Assembly (NCBI RefSeq): GCF_030463565.1
Contig: NC_134644.1
Coordinates: 114,455,684 to 114,519,683 of the forward strand
Source of the DNA: Pelecanus crispus
Taxonomy: Eukaryota > Chordata > Aves > Pelecaniformes > Pelecanidae
Direction of reading: 5' to 3'
Length of the DNA stretch: 64,000 bases
Shown here piece after piece: positions 24,601 through 38,807 of this stretch. A program made the translations under genes and the position numbers. The stretch's first letter is position 1. Every line of letters starts with the position of its first letter. Under the pieces are notes generated by a model. That model was not told the DNA's origin. It did not search any database and saw only the letters and a list, made by a program, of their open reading frames with translations.

Positions 24601-27600
24601 GTTCCAAAACAGGAAGATTATGATCCATTTGGATTGTTTCTACAGTTATGGAAGTCAGTAAAGCTACAGATGGTTACACAGTCTGAGGAAAGGTATATAA
24701 TTTGATTTTACAGCTCATAAATTCTATATGTTCTTTATTTTAGGGGCAAAGAGATTTTTTTTCCCCCAGTCAGTATTTCACCACTGATACTTCATCAAGT
24801 GTAAACCTTTTGAAACACTGTTGGTATTATGTATGTGCACAGAAATTATCTTTGTGAGCAAGGGTACCATTTGTTATAGCACATTTATATGTTACTTACT
24901 ATGCTGATAGTAAGTAAGTAGTTTATGCCATTAAAAACATCCTATTAAGCTGCAGATTGTGGCTTCTAGAAGGGGAAAGTCAGTAGAAGTGACTGTGTAA
25001 AAAGAAAAGGTATCCAGCTCAAATTAAAAATCTCTCGTCTTGATGTTCTAAGTGATTGTTTATCAGTGTCCCCTAATAATGTATAAATCTTGACACCTCT
25101 TGAAAGCCATAGGGAGATCTGCCAAGTACTTCAACATGATCAGGATTTCACCTAGCATTTTTTAGGTGCATCAGTAAACACTTCTTTCTCCATGTAATTT
25201 CAACAGTGGGATAATAATAATAAAGGATGTTTTGATCATTAAGGAAATATAAGGACATTAAAATTCAAACTCATCATTCTTGTCAGACTCGAATGGTCTG
25301 ATGTGGCTTGAATGTCTGACTGGATATCACACTTATCCTAACTGATGAGTAATTAGTCTCAATGAGAAGAAAAGCTCTCAGTATATTAGGGAGTACTAAG
25401 GTAGAGCAATAATTAAAACACTGCATTAAAAATGAGTACCTGTAGGGGCATTTTGTACTTGTGCTGTTTTACTTTTGCAACTTTTCCTTCTTTTTCTGTG
25501 CATCAAGACCATGATATAAATAATAATGATGAAACTGAGCTACAGGTAGCAAACCTTGACAATTCTAAATTTGATTTTGCTAAACATGTAAAAATTGCTG
25601 ATAGTAGTGCCAGAAAATGACAGTTTATTTTAAAGTTGTAAGATTAGACCCATGTCATGATTTGAATGGTGTTAATGGCAGCTTAACTATAGTGTTTGTG
25701 AGCTCATGTTTAGAGAAAGTGACAGATTAGTTTCACTGCATTCTGTTGGTGCTATATTTAGCTTTTTCTCCATAGCTTCTTGACATCAAAGAGACGGAAC
25801 ACCTCTTTTGTGCAATTAACAGAAGAGAAAAAGGTTGGTTTGAAGTCAAAACTGAAGAAAAGTCAGGATATACCCGATGGGTATGTTTTTGACTAAAGAA
25901 AAGAAAAAAATCTAATGAAAAAAGTCAACTCATTCAAACGTAAGCTTTTCACCAAGAATACCAGTTTTAACAATAACAAAAAAAGGGAAAAAAACCCAAC
26001 AAATTCACAGGTCTCAGTTAGCATGACCTAGAAGTCAAGACATCATCAGACAGGAAGAATTGATTAGAATGACCTAGTAAATAGTCTTTTAGCCTTTGTG
26101 AGGAGCAGACCAAGATCCATTTCTCTACTGTGTCTAACAGACTCAATATGATTTTGCTTTGATGTACAATGAAAAGAAATTCTGACTTTGGCAGAGGCAA
26201 TGGGGAGTACAAGAAGAAAATAAAATCCTTGACTTTTTTCTAGCCCTGGTTCAGCATTCAGCTTGTTGTTATGATACACAATAGGTTTATGACCTTAGTT
26301 AATCAACCAAATATTAAAGTCCATTAAACTTCAGGCCATTTCTAGGAATAGGAATTTCAATATGATACCATTTTATTATAAAATAATGTATGGCTTTGAA
26401 ACATCATGGAAATAGCATTCCTTGCAACACTTCTAACAACTTCTAAACTATTTTGGGTCAAAATATGAAAACAATTTTCTTTTATTGTGGGGGCAGTCTC
26501 AAAAATTTTGCTTGAGTCTATATTTTTCTACATCTGACATTAATGGAGATAAACAAAGTTTTGAGAGTAGGGTTAACTTTTTTTGGATATTATCTGGTTA
26601 AATAATGTATTTTAAAATAAATAATGTGTGGGTGGAATGTTTAAATGTGCATATAATCTTAAGAAATATTTGTTCACATATGAGATAAGAGAAGAAGGAT
26701 GCATATCCATATATCACTGTGGCTTCAAATCAGATTTTCTTCTGATTTCCAATAAATTCCTATGCTGTTTTCTGCCTTCATTGTGTTTGATTAGATAAAT
26801 AAAGATTCCATTACAATCTTGTGTCATATAATGCTTAGGTAAATCAAGCTTTTTCGATCAATATGTTTCTGTGTGTAATTGTATGGTCTAAGGTTTCACA
26901 GATTTTATGTACCATATTGAAAGATTTTTTTTCTCTTTTGTGAGAAATTATAAACTATAGTCACAAAGCAAAGTATAGCATTCACATGTGGATATTTTTT
27001 TCATTGTCGTCATCTAGGAAATAGATTATTCCTGTTGTGTACTGTGATTCTCCTAGTTCAAGGAACAAAACTGCAGGTAGATATCCATAAAAACTTTTCA
27101 GTAATCAATACAATATATTTTAACTTCATTGATGCTGAACAGAGGAAGAATTCTTAGTGTGAAAGAAATGGTGCTAGGGTGTAACTATAGCTCAGAAACT
27201 TAGTAATGCCATATTTAAGATTGCAACTTGTAGACCTCTGGTTATCTTATAGACTTTCCTGTTTCTGGCAAATAAATAAAATTATATTTCTGTCTTTTGC
27301 AATTCACTTTTAGAGTCACAGACCAATAAAAATGTACTTGACTCTATCTAACTATCACTGAGGTGAATACAATGTTGTCTCAAAGTAGTATTGCTCTACA
27401 TAGATTTTAAAGTAGAGGAAAATTCTATATATGGAAAAATAAAATTAGCCACATGACAGGCTGCAACCAAGAATTTAATACCAGATTTTATACAGGTAAT
27501 TGTGTTCGCCTTTTAACGCTTTAATGATCTTAAAATTCAATGTAATTTTATGCTTTATAGTATATTTATTTCTTTTTCAGAATGACAAACTACTACCTTT

Positions 27601-30149
27601 CTTTATATCATACAAAAGTATTTGTCCATAAAAATAAGATGTTGCCATTTTATATTTCATAACATGCTTTCATCCAAAATCTCTAAAAAGAAAAGAGGAC
27701 AGGAAATATTTTGTTGTTGATGAGTGCCAGCACCTGAAGGGTAAATAAGATAAAATAACTGAGAAAAGACCTTAACTTTAAAGGGAAATTCCCCTTTCAA
27801 AACAATAAAGAAAACAACAAGTAAAAAGGAAGCAATTTTTTTCCCCCTTTGTTCTTAAGGAGAAGGAGACTTTTTTATTGGTGTCACCAAATTTCATGAG
27901 TCCTGAGGTGATTGCATTAACCCAGCCAGGGTTAGGAAGGCCTGTGCTATGTCTTAGTGAGGATATAACTTAATAGAGTAAGCACACTAAGTTTATTCTT
28001 TTGAATAAAAAAATGTAACTTGGGATGTCCACTGGTTAACTCCGTTGAATTCAGTAGACTTTACACTGGTCAAAGCAGAGTAAAGAATTTTGTTTTAAAT
28101 CTTCTTCAAATGGGTTAACTTTACATGGATTTTTTTAGTAGCACTCATAAAACCATACGCTTTTCAAGGCGCTTAGAAATCTCAAATTCAAATAAGCCTA
28201 TTCAATTGTTATATGGTAGAAGGAAAGAGATGTTGGCATTCCAGTACAAGATGGGAGTGGTCACAATGTTTAACATACTTTTTAAGGAGCATTTGTTGCC
28301 TTTAGTTAGCTACTGGAGCTTTTCAGAAAGTCAAACAAATAAATAAAATGGGAAGTCTTTTTAAAAGGCCTTTCTAACTAATTTGCTCAAATAATTTCAT
28401 AACCTTTTCAGGACAGAAAAAATATTTCTTATATTTTACACTATTTAGTCAGTAGAATATACTTTATGACATCAGGCTATGCAATATAAATAACACTCAA
28501 AGAAAGAATCTGAATCAGATTATAAGCTGTGAAAATGTAAAATCATGGTAACTTATGAAGAACATTATATAGGATATGTATTATGCAGACCATATGTATA
28601 TACTGTAGTAACATCTGTCATCAAATGTAAAGTAAATGATTTCCACCTTTCTTTCTTACTGCATTAATATAATTAATAGGTAAGTGTATATAATGTAACA
28701 AAAAAATTAATTATTTTAGAACTGTGCAACAGAAAACATACATATGCAAGAGTTTTTATGGCATTAGACTAAAGCATATTTCTTTCCCTAGAAAACACAC
28801 AAAAAAAAACCCCTAACATAGTTTCTTAACAGGGAAGCTTTTTGGTTTTTTACAGATATAGAAGGTAGAAAAGCAAGGGAATTGTGGTGTTTACTCTAAA
28901 TCACATTTAAATCTCCTTTGAGTGTGATGTGTTAAAATCAGCATTTTTGACATCTTAATCCAGGTACATGAATTATCTTCCCACAAACAACAAGGAGTTT
29001 AATAAAAAACTGTTCTCTCAGCACCTTGCTGATTTAATACCTGCTTAACTCCTGCAGCATATCTCGCTCTCATTAAACTGCACACACATGGTTTATTTTC
29101 TATTTTTTTTAAATTTTTTATTGAAAATCATACATGTATGACTAAAAGTCATGGGCGATATCTTTCAGTTCCATTACAAAATCTGTCATATATATATATA
29201 TATACACACTTATATATATATATTTAATACAACTAGAAGCAAATATACTGAATTATGAAACAATGATTGTCTACCAAAACGTAACTCAAGTTAAATATGT
29301 TGCAGATGATTAAAATTATTATATTTTCTCTGATGGAGCTGAAGGCCACTTTCACATAGTTAATTGATAATGCTGGGCTGCAAAAATTACAAAGCCTTAA
29401 TGATAATTCCCATCTCCCAGCCTGGTGTCACCCATACATTAGGATTTTAGTACAAGGATCCTTCTTTCAGAAAGAAGTACTTTTAGAGTGAGCATCATCA
29501 TCTGTGGAGTACCTTCTATTCAATCACAGTCCTGCGAACAATTCTGTGTGCCTCACAGTAGTTGCAGGCAAGTCAAGTCATCTCAAGTTAGGTACAAGCA
29601 AAAAAGTTTGCAGGAGCAGAGTCTAACTTAGGAACTCATTTAAAGATTATCTAAACCAAAACAATCTAAAATAATACTTAAAAACGTTATTTTACTTGAA
29701 TATATGCCTTATTATCTAGTAATAAATCATGAAAGATGAAGTATAAATATTGTCAGAATCATAAAAAAGTTGTCTTATTCTAAGAAATCCTACTTCAAAA
29801 TCATACAGTATTTTAACCAACAGCAGTTGTCCTTCTGTTTTGGCACTCCTGAACCAGCGTAGAAATTATGTATAGTGAGTTAACACCTTTGGGGAAAAAT
29901 ACCTATGTGCAGCAGGATCTAAAGATGATTTCTGGAGTTAATAGCATTACATTGCTTAACACAAGAAAGAAATTGAAGAGAGTCTTTTACTGTGATTCAT
30001 CAGCAGCAAAAGAGAAGGGGAAGGAGAAAAGCAAGGTGTTTACAGTCTTTGAAGCACATAGCATGTTTAACCTTGAAAATTAAATCTTGCATTAAAGACA
30101 CTCCAGCTACCTCTGTAGTCTTCTTTCCAAAAATTCAATGTACAAATAT
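18666..30149. other. AT-rich gene desert downstream of CDH7
   Basis: There is no open frame above 90 codons and no recognisable domain. Simple sequence includes an A tract at about 18681-18693 and an AT dinucleotide run at 29188-29224. Several homeodomain-type TTAATTGATAAT and TTAATGATAATT strings occur near 29360-29410. Distal regulatory elements of CDH7 could be here, but none can be assigned from a single sequence. Confidence 0.5.
29188..29224. repeat. AT dinucleotide microsatellite
   Basis: Two TA runs are separated by a short CACACT interruption. The tract is self-complementary and may be unstable. Confidence 0.9.
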
Positions 30150-31240
30150 TTTATTTAAATGTCTCAGACTTTGTAATGGCTCAGAAGAACAACTGCATGT
30201 CCTTGTAGCTGCTCTCCTTTCTGAGAGATGAATGGCGGGTGAGATTGCTTTACTGTAATTTCTCCATTTCCATGCTTCATTTCCTACATTTATCCGAGAC
30301 TGGAGAAAAATCAGCATGTTCTGACAAGTCTAATACCGTGAGGCAGTAAAATGGACCTGAATTTAGTGGAGATTGGAGCTCCAAAATAAATATAACACTT
30401 TATGTCAAATAATAATAAAAAAGGATAAATTCTCCTGTACAAATCAGAAGAGATAATAAAAAAATAGCAAATAGATAGCAACATCTTTTCTATACCTACA
30501 TGGGCATCAAAAAACTTTTCAACCATAAGAATACCCCTCCATATTTCTCATTTTATGTGGTTTGTAAACTCCTCTAGTAAGTTGATGACAAACATTGTGG
30601 AATTTCTTGGCACAAACAGTAATTTTTCATAAAACTACCCAGAAAATTACAGACTTCTAATTAAATAACTCTGAGAACAAACAGGGAGAAGGAAAAAAAT
30701 TATCTGCTGGGCTTTTGTTTGTTTTCATGTCTGTCCTTCTGCTTTTGGCCTAGCAAGCTGCATGCAACACTGTAAAGAAACACTGTTTAAAAAACCTTGC
30801 ATCTGTAAATACTATATATTGTAATGTTGTATTGAATGATATATTATATTTGTAAATTTGTTTCTTCTTACACTTATCTCATACCAGAGACTGTGTTCTA
30901 GATACAGCAATACTGCGAAGGCATCTCCAGAGTGTCATTGGCTCATTGAGATCACAGTGCATAACATACCCTTGAAAGTGAGTTGCCTCTGCAGGTATCT
31001 GAGGGTTGCTATCTATTTGAACGTGGCCAAGCATTTCATTTTATCAAAAATGCCACCAAATGCTCATATTCTGTGTGGTCAGTGCAGTCCCTAGGACAAG
31101 TCTAATGAAGATATGTTCCACCAAGGCAAAAAAAACTAAAAGGTTAAAAATGGAGAAATATTTACAACTTTCTTCAGTCTGTAAGGTTGAGTTTTCTGTG
31201 TTAGTATTCTTCAGTGCATTTTCAGAGAAAGGTTCCAAGG
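30150..31240 (-). other. CDH7: probable CDH7 3'UTR (distal end uncertain)
   Basis: This AT-rich sequence directly follows the CDH7 stop codon on the minus strand. The nearest AATAAA on that strand is at 30150-30155, which would give a 3'UTR of about 1.1 kb. Further AATAAA hexamers lie at 29118-29123 and 29092-29097. No strong GU-rich element follows the first signal, so a longer 3'UTR is quite possible. The short open frames in this interval show no protein family. Confidence 0.4.
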
Positions 31241-31734
31241 CTATGAGTATAAGCAGTCTGGTCCAGTCCCATACATATCTGCCAGCCTTTTAAAGCGAGG
31301 GCCCCAGTCACTGAGGTAATCATAGTTCTGGTCAGAGTTTGAGCTGATCGAATCTAAAGAACTGAGCGACTCTGCCACTGAGCCGTTCCCCTCAAATGCA
31401 TATGTCTGCAGGGAGTCATAGGGTGGTGCGCAGGGGTCCACATCAGCTTCTTTTAGTCTTTCCCAGATAAATTCCCTAAAAATGACATTATCTGGGATGC
31501 TTTTAAAAGTCGGTCTGCTCAAGAACTGAATCTCAGGTGTCACATCCCTTCTGGTCCTGGTGTCTCGGATAATGTTGAGGTTTCTCAGGGCAGCCATGTC
31601 AAAAGCCTCAGTGTCTTCTTCTCCACCACCCTCATCATCATACCTGACAATGTTCTCTCTGATATCTCTCTCTTCATCAAAAATAAGGGGCTCTTTTTTC
31701 CGTCGCCTCATGGTGACAATCAGCAAGACAAGAA
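31241..31734 (-). CDS. CDH7: CDH7 exon 12: inner transmembrane helix, cytoplasmic tail and stop
   Basis: This 494-bp terminal coding segment starts after TTTCTGTGTTCCAG and ends with TAG at 31241-31243. VLVLLIVTM completes the membrane helix and is followed by the basic stop-transfer RRRKK. The juxtamembrane stretch [19 protein letters not shown] is the p120-catenin-binding core of classical cadherins. The C-terminal block from [13 protein letters not shown], through the serine-rich [18 protein letters not shown], to [19 protein letters not shown] is the beta-catenin-binding region. The tail ends GTGPDCLYS. Two cysteines, in DPCAPPYD and PDCLYS, differ from the residues I remember in mammalian CDH7. 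No stop or frameshift interrupts it. Confidence 0.96.
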
Positions 31735-34700
31735 CTGGAACACAGAAAGACTGGAGTTTCAGCAATGCTAAATTTCCTCATATTTTTCCTAGTGGTGGAA
31801 GTACGCATTAATTTATATGGCAAAGACCCAAGGGAATAGCAGGCAATTTATGCAGTTAGATTTGAAACCTAGCAGGTTCTGAAGCAGCTTTTAAACCATA
31901 AGCTTTTTAGATGTTAAAGAATCTATTTCCAAAACCATTCTGGATTAACGTCTTCATCTCTAATTCTATATCTTATGCTGTCCACTAACCATAAATTTTA
32001 GGACTGGTTCAGTCTGACTATTACAATCTCACAGCCATGAAATAAAAAGAAAAGACCTTTTCCTGAACTCTTAATTGCCCAAGTGATAAAAACACATTCA
32101 TAAAGTGACTGAATAGAATTTAACAACCATGGTTTGGGAAGTAACTGAATTAAAGTATATGGCCAATCTCTGCTGAAAAAAAAAAATTAAAAACTCTAGA
32201 TTGGAGAAAACTGAATTGTTAAGCAATGTGTTAAATAAGACTGTCTTAGTTCATGGATTAAAAATATCTCTATATAAAACCTCACTTTCCTATAAAGTGC
32301 AAAGTACTGTACTTGAGGTTTATGAATTACACCAAAGGAGAAGTACTAGGGCTGGAGTTTATTGGATCAGCCAGTGCTAGAAATGTAATTATTTTTAAAA
32401 TTCTAATCCTTAAATTTTCTTTCAGCTTGAAAGCTAATACTAAACTTCTGACAGCCAAAACAACTGGAGAAACTAACTCAAGGCTCCTCTTATTCAAATG
32501 CAGTTTTGGTAGAGAAACATCATTGCTGAAACGCAAAATATGGAACCAGTAATATGAATATTGCACCCATCTGTGGGACATGATAGAGTGCGAATCATCC
32601 TCCTAGAAGATGATTAATACTATATTGTAGCATCTGGATAACATTTGCTGAGTTAATGATACTCCTAGAAAATAGCAGGCATCACTATGACTGTAAAAAT
32701 AACAGTATGTTGAAAAGTAAGTGTCATTCCACATTCAATTAATCTCTTCTGATTTTATGTCTATTTTCAATCTTAAGAATATGTGATTATATGCATTCAT
32801 ATATCTAAGATTTACAATCTTTAGTTACTGTACTTTGATATGCCCACTAAATGGTGTATAAACATCTGGAAAAGCAAAAGCTGATATAGATAAAATCAAG
32901 CTTGAGCTTCCCTAGGCAGTCTTAAAAGTGACCTCCATAAATTGTATGATGTAGGACTGCCATTCTTGAAAGCCTTTCTTTTCATGGAGGAATTTTTAAA
33001 ATCAATATCAATCTAATCATCATGAGGCATGATTTAATATTGGGATCACTTGGTTACAATAAACCAGTCATTCAGAGACTGTACATGCAGAAAACTGTAT
33101 CATATGTCTATAATACTATTTGGAATTGGCTAAAGCATAAGATTACTTTAAAGGTGGACTTACGGCAATTCTTTTTATTTTCCTTTGGAGCCATGTATGT
33201 CTAAAAATAAAACTGGAACAAGTTCAATTTTTTCTAAATTTTTTGACAAATGTATTCGGTAATATTTTTTCCCCTTTTTTCAGTAGCTACCAGGCACACA
33301 TCTAATGATCTATCTACTAACAGATGCCTTGTGACGCTATATTACTGCAGCATCAGCATCACTCTCACTTTTTTGCCCCTGGCATCTCCCTGATTCATGC
33401 TTTATGAATTGAATTCAGAAACCACTATTTTGGGGCGTTTTGCTTTGAACAATATTTACATAAGCAGTTTGACAAGATAAGATTTTGACCTTTAAAGTGG
33501 CTTCTATGAAATTTCAAAACATTCTGATATTCGTATAATACAAAATGAGCTGTAATTATACAGCAGAGAACATAAAATTTTCATCATAGAGACAACAATT
33601 GCACTCCACTCTTAATGTTTTTCCTTATTGTAAAAGATATTTTAAAGTGAAAGACAAATTAGCTTGCTGACAGTACAAATATACATTTAAGCCAAGATTG
33701 TTATTGACATAACTTTTTAATTATTATTTTTAACATTTACTGCCACAATTTTTATTGCCATGTAAGCAAGCAGCTAATCATTTCTTTTACTCAAGTGTAA
33801 ATGCATTTTTACACCACTGTCCATCTTAACATACTTCATTTTGAAAGTTAAATACCTGCTAATAAGTGAAAAATATGAAACTTGGTAGTCAGGTCTGCCT
33901 AAGGGTACAATAAAAATCAAGATACAATGAATGTTTTATATAGTATTCCTTGTACATCTCACGCTTGCTTGAAACCAAGAAAAATATGGAGTCTTTCTAA
34001 AGGTTAAATATTTTAGCATTTAGATGGCTTTATGACATTATTATTTTCTAGCCTTTCCAACAACAATGAACAATAAAGTTTAACCTCTAAATGAGCAAAG
34101 CTTTAGCTGCATTGCAGGAACTGCAGAGATGAATACAAGCCCAAAACAAATTTCACTGATACCTAAATCAAGTGCAAATGGTTTTAAAGCTTATGCATTT
34201 CTCATTAAGTCATAGTGGGGTGTTTTTTTCTTACATTTATCACAAAAGAAGAGATTAAGTCAGTAATTAGTGACTGGGTGAACATCTAGAAAACCTAATT
34301 TTATGCTTTTTAGAGAAGAAATAATATAATGGAAAAGCTTTGGGGACATACGTATTGCACAGTGAGGCCACTAGTTTGGCTCCATACTGGTACACCAAAC
34401 TCATGCTAAAGAGAAGAATTGGCAATACTGATTTTGTATGTCATTTAACAAATAAATGAACCAATCATTATGAGAAGTAACTAATTATAAAGACTAAATA
34501 ACCAGAACTAATAAAGGTAGATGTAAACTAACCTTTTTGTTCTGATTCACCTGAATCGTTAGAAATGTTGAGTTTGTTTAACAGGTACAATAGCCAAGAG
34601 AAAATGTCATTTGTGTTTATATTAGTTGTGATAATATGCAGTTTTACCCTTGTATCAGTATAGATGTAATGATAATATCAGTAGTTTCAGTTCACCAAGT

Positions 34701-37700
34701 CAGTCTTTAAACAAACACCTTTGAATACAAGAGTAGATTTTTGCTTTGCCATTTTGCAGTGTGCTTTATGGAATTATTATGAAATTTTCATTTTGGTATG
34801 ATCTGGTAAAAAGTCAGGTTTAGGTCACCTGAGCATATTTCTCTGTTTCAGTATTGATCTTTCTTTTTGTACTCAAGGTAACTGCCACATAATTGTAAGG
34901 AAGCCATAAAAGCAGTGAGACTACCTGAGGGAGAAGACTACATGCAGAGCTATACAGTAAGGGACAGAGCTAAATCACAAGCATTATCATGCCTTGTGTA
35001 CGCTACACCCCTAAGCCTGGCATTTACGACAGCAATAAGCCACTTCAGCTGCGAGCAAATCTGCATATTGGTTTATGACTTAGGTGTGTCATGATTCATA
35101 AAACTGAAGACTGGAGATCCTCAGCCACCTAAGCAGCACACTAATAACCTGTTTAGTTATAACTTGCAGTTGCCAGTACAGTCAGATGAGATTTGGGGAT
35201 TACAGAGGCCAAGCCAGGAAACCTGCATTTAATTCCCAGTTAACAAGCTTCATATATAACTGTTGTTTAACCATTTTAGATTGATATTTGCAAAGTGACT
35301 GACCTTTAAATGTCCACACTGAGTGACCTTAATAAGCTCTATAACTTGCAGAAAAGAGCTTCTGCATTGCATACTCAACCACACTTTAAATGACTTAATT
35401 TGGATAGATTTATCACTTTTAAAACTGCAAGACCAAACCCCACGCATACTACATAGTCCCATTCTGTACACATTTTATCTATTTAGAGAATAAGATCCTT
35501 ATGACTAGGGCTGTTTCTTCTTGTTTACTAATCACACAATTATGTGTGCTGATTTACTTGGTTTCTGTAGTTACTGTGATAATAATAACAAATTCCTCGT
35601 CTTTCAACTGAAAAAATAATAATTTAAATCTGTATTTGAAGTTTAATCAATGTATTATTAACTTGTAAACTCTAGTACCACACTAATAGGAGGCTTTCTT
35701 TAGTGTTTCTAAGAAAATAGGTGTTGTTTCTAAGAAAATAGATGGTAGGATCATATTCAGATGTATGAAAGATAAAAATAATGAAAAAGCATTATGTCAA
35801 TCTAGCTTTCCATTGTTTCAATACAAAGAAAATCTTTAACCTCTTAAATATAATTAGGTTATCTACAGGTGAACATTCCTTTTTTGTGTGATTTTATGTA
35901 CACATTTTATGCTAAACACTTGTTACAAAACCAATTATTATGTCTGGAAGATGCTAACTGAAAAACAAATTACCTTGAATTAAATTACCATATAATTTTC
36001 AGAGGAGTTAAAAAAATCCTACTTCTGTAAAAATTATGTACAGCCTAAAATGAATATAAACTAGCTTTTCATATGTTTTTTATAGAATAAGTTGCAAAAA
36101 GGGGGTTTTTTAGTATTATTCTTTAAAACATAACCTCACTGCAGAGTGAATAATTATAAAGCTGTTTTGACTAATTAACAAAGTAAGGGAAGTTTCCTGT
36201 GGATTAAAATTTAGAATTTAATCTCCATCAGTTGATATGAGGAGGGGAAAAGATTTTGGTAGAATGTTTTTAACTTTTAAAAATTATTTCAGTTTGAAAA
36301 AATAGATTACACCATGTTATATGCAATTATAATGAATTGGTATGATTTAGTTACGTTCTTCCTTCTTAGCATTAGTGAAAACCTTGTGCCTATCTAAAAC
36401 TGATCGAGAAAAAATAATAACACTAAGAAATCCCACTGAGACAATCTGAGCCTTGGTCAAAACGAATCATTATTTATTAGACAAAGGGATGTATGGGGCA
36501 AGAACAAATATCAAAGTACATCATACTAACTTTAAGAAGATAAGAGCTTGTTAGGACTTCAAGATACTAGTGCCAGAATGCATGTATCCATGACATTTAT
36601 GCAAATCTCATGCCTCCTCCGCTTTACAACTGGCACTCACATTAAGATGACATTGATGAATGTGACTGGATTTGCACTACGTATTAATCTTGGGTTAGAA
36701 AAAAATTTTGATCCTGTAGCCCTTCTCCTCTTTTCACTGATAAACTCTTACAAAAAGGTGCACCCCTTGGTCCCAGCCCTGGAACCACTTGCCCACAGCT
36801 GAAGCCTATTTTTTATGCTGTACTAGTAGATCTTCAAGGGTTTTTTTCTCAGGAATGGATATGAAAAGAAACAGGGGAAGGCGAAAGTTAATTCCTAGCA
36901 GTACAAATATTCAGTGGATCCCAGAAAATGTCTTCTAGGGACAAATGAGAAAAGAAGAAAGGCTCTGGGACCAGACAAGCAACAACACTTGACTGGGGTT
37001 TCACTGGGCAGCAGTGATGTTTAGGCATTTTTTCCTTGTGAAGACTGGCACCTGGCTGAGAACAAAACAGCAGCAGCGTACAGTACCAAAATGCAGGACT
37101 CAAAGCCAGGTTTAGCATACAAACACAGCCTAAACTGTGCCTGCAGCTTTGAACTGTACCCAAAAGGAACAGTTTAGATTAGAAGTGGTGACAGCATACA
37201 AACGTCTATTTGAATAAACAGTGGTGATGCATTCAGACAGCTGTATTTGGAAGTCCAATTTTTTGACAAATAAAACCAATGGTAAGATGGTCATATGCCA
37301 GATTCCTCTTCAGTGCACAGCCCATTATTCAAATACCATGTTCACAGAGCTTATCCTCAATTCTTTACCAAACGCTTGTTTGGCAAAGTCTAAAAATGAC
37401 AGAACAAAAACTCAGGCTTCTTGATTCATTGATTGCATTTGAACCCTGTGTACTGAGTAGAATAAGCAAGTTATTGCCTGGTAACATGCTGTGTCTCCAC
37501 TCAGTGCTCTTCTTTAAAACATGTGGCTCCTATTTACGAAAAGCTTATGCCCAGGCCAGGTTGCACTGTATCTACAGTAGTTTCTTATGTAATCTTCAGA
37601 AACCCCTTTTTATATATAACAGAAATGGTGACATTTCAATTTGGGATGGGGTGAACTGCTATTGGCACAGAACTTTTCTTCTTAAGTACATTGGACCAAA

Positions 37701-38807
37701 GTTTTATATCGGTGTTTTTCCACACCAAATGCCAATGATGTCAATGCCAGTTGATATGAGAGAATCTTTTGTATGTATTTTTGAACTCTACCATTTATCT
37801 TCATGTCCAAATAAAATTCATTTGGGTGTATAAATGGCCTATAAATGTTACTAGAAAAATTGTATTTAAAAAATGTTCATTAAAACTTTTCGCAATCATT
37901 CTCTTCTGTCTCTCCTTAAACCTAGGCCTAATCATGTGCTGAGTAAGTTTAAACAATCTTATGTTCTTAGGTTTTTTTGTAACACAGATAGAAAACTCTG
38001 GAAATGCCACCTCCTATACATAGCTATTGAATAATTTAATTGGGTTCATTGCAGAGGTAGTGATTTTTCTTATTCAGCAACAACAATGCAAGAGGATTGC
38101 CTTTTTTGAGTCCTTTAGAAATGTTTGTAGCAGAAGGGACATTTCCTTCTAATGGTTTACAGTGAGGTGAATCAAAGTCAGTAAGAAGAGAAATCTATAT
38201 ATTGTTGAAATACTGCCATGAACAGAAGTGTGGACAACAGTTTCTTGATTTGACCTATTCAAATTACTTGGATAACAGTGACAGATAAACCACCACTGGG
38301 ATTATACCAACCTGAGGAAACTATGGTCCTACCCTTCCCCTTAGATTGATTTGTACAGCCAGGGAATAGAAAAATCTCTCCATTGATAATAACACTCAAG
38401 AATACTCATAAAAATAGTTATATCTCTGAAAAAGGGATGCACACTGATGCTGGTTATGCAGTGAGTATGCTAAACCAAATACTTCCATAAATGACATTGT
38501 CTATTTCTTAAATATTACATTTGATGCAAATAATCTTTTTTTCTTTTACTATTATTTCATATATACCTCTGGAGACAGCTTGACATAGAAACAAAGTATC
38601 CGAACTTGAAAATCCCAAACTAAAGGTTTTGTGTGGCTCATGATACAAAACGCTGATCTGCCTGGAATGTTAGGTGTCCCTGTTTAAAGAAATCAGGCTG
38701 GGGGTGGGGAGTGGGGGGGTAGGTGTTGAAGCTTACACACATATATATATCTATCTTTTGCTACTATATATTGAATGGAAAATAAGGGTAACAGGAAGAA
38801 GACGTAC
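31735..38807 (-). other. CDH7: CDH7 intron 11
   Basis: This 7,073-bp intron divides the transmembrane helix between exons 11 and 12. It begins GTACGT and ends TTCCAG on the minus strand. The 184-codon plus-strand open frame at 37279-37833 has no recognisable family. The intron holds a G-rich tract at 38699-38723 and a short tandem duplication of TGTTTCTAAGAAAATAG at about 35704-35742. No repeat family was recognised. Confidence 0.85.
38699..38723 (+). repeat. G-rich tract with quadruplex potential
   Basis: Runs of five, four and seven G separated by one or two bases (TGGGGGTGGGGAGTGGGGGGG pattern), followed by GG. Only about 85 bp from CDH7 exon 11, on the template strand of the gene. Confidence 0.55.

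Noticed and set aside
37279..37833. A 184-codon plus-strand open frame inside CDH7 intron 11
   Set aside because: It has no recognisable family, no splice-site support and AT-rich codon use like its surroundings; it is most likely chance.
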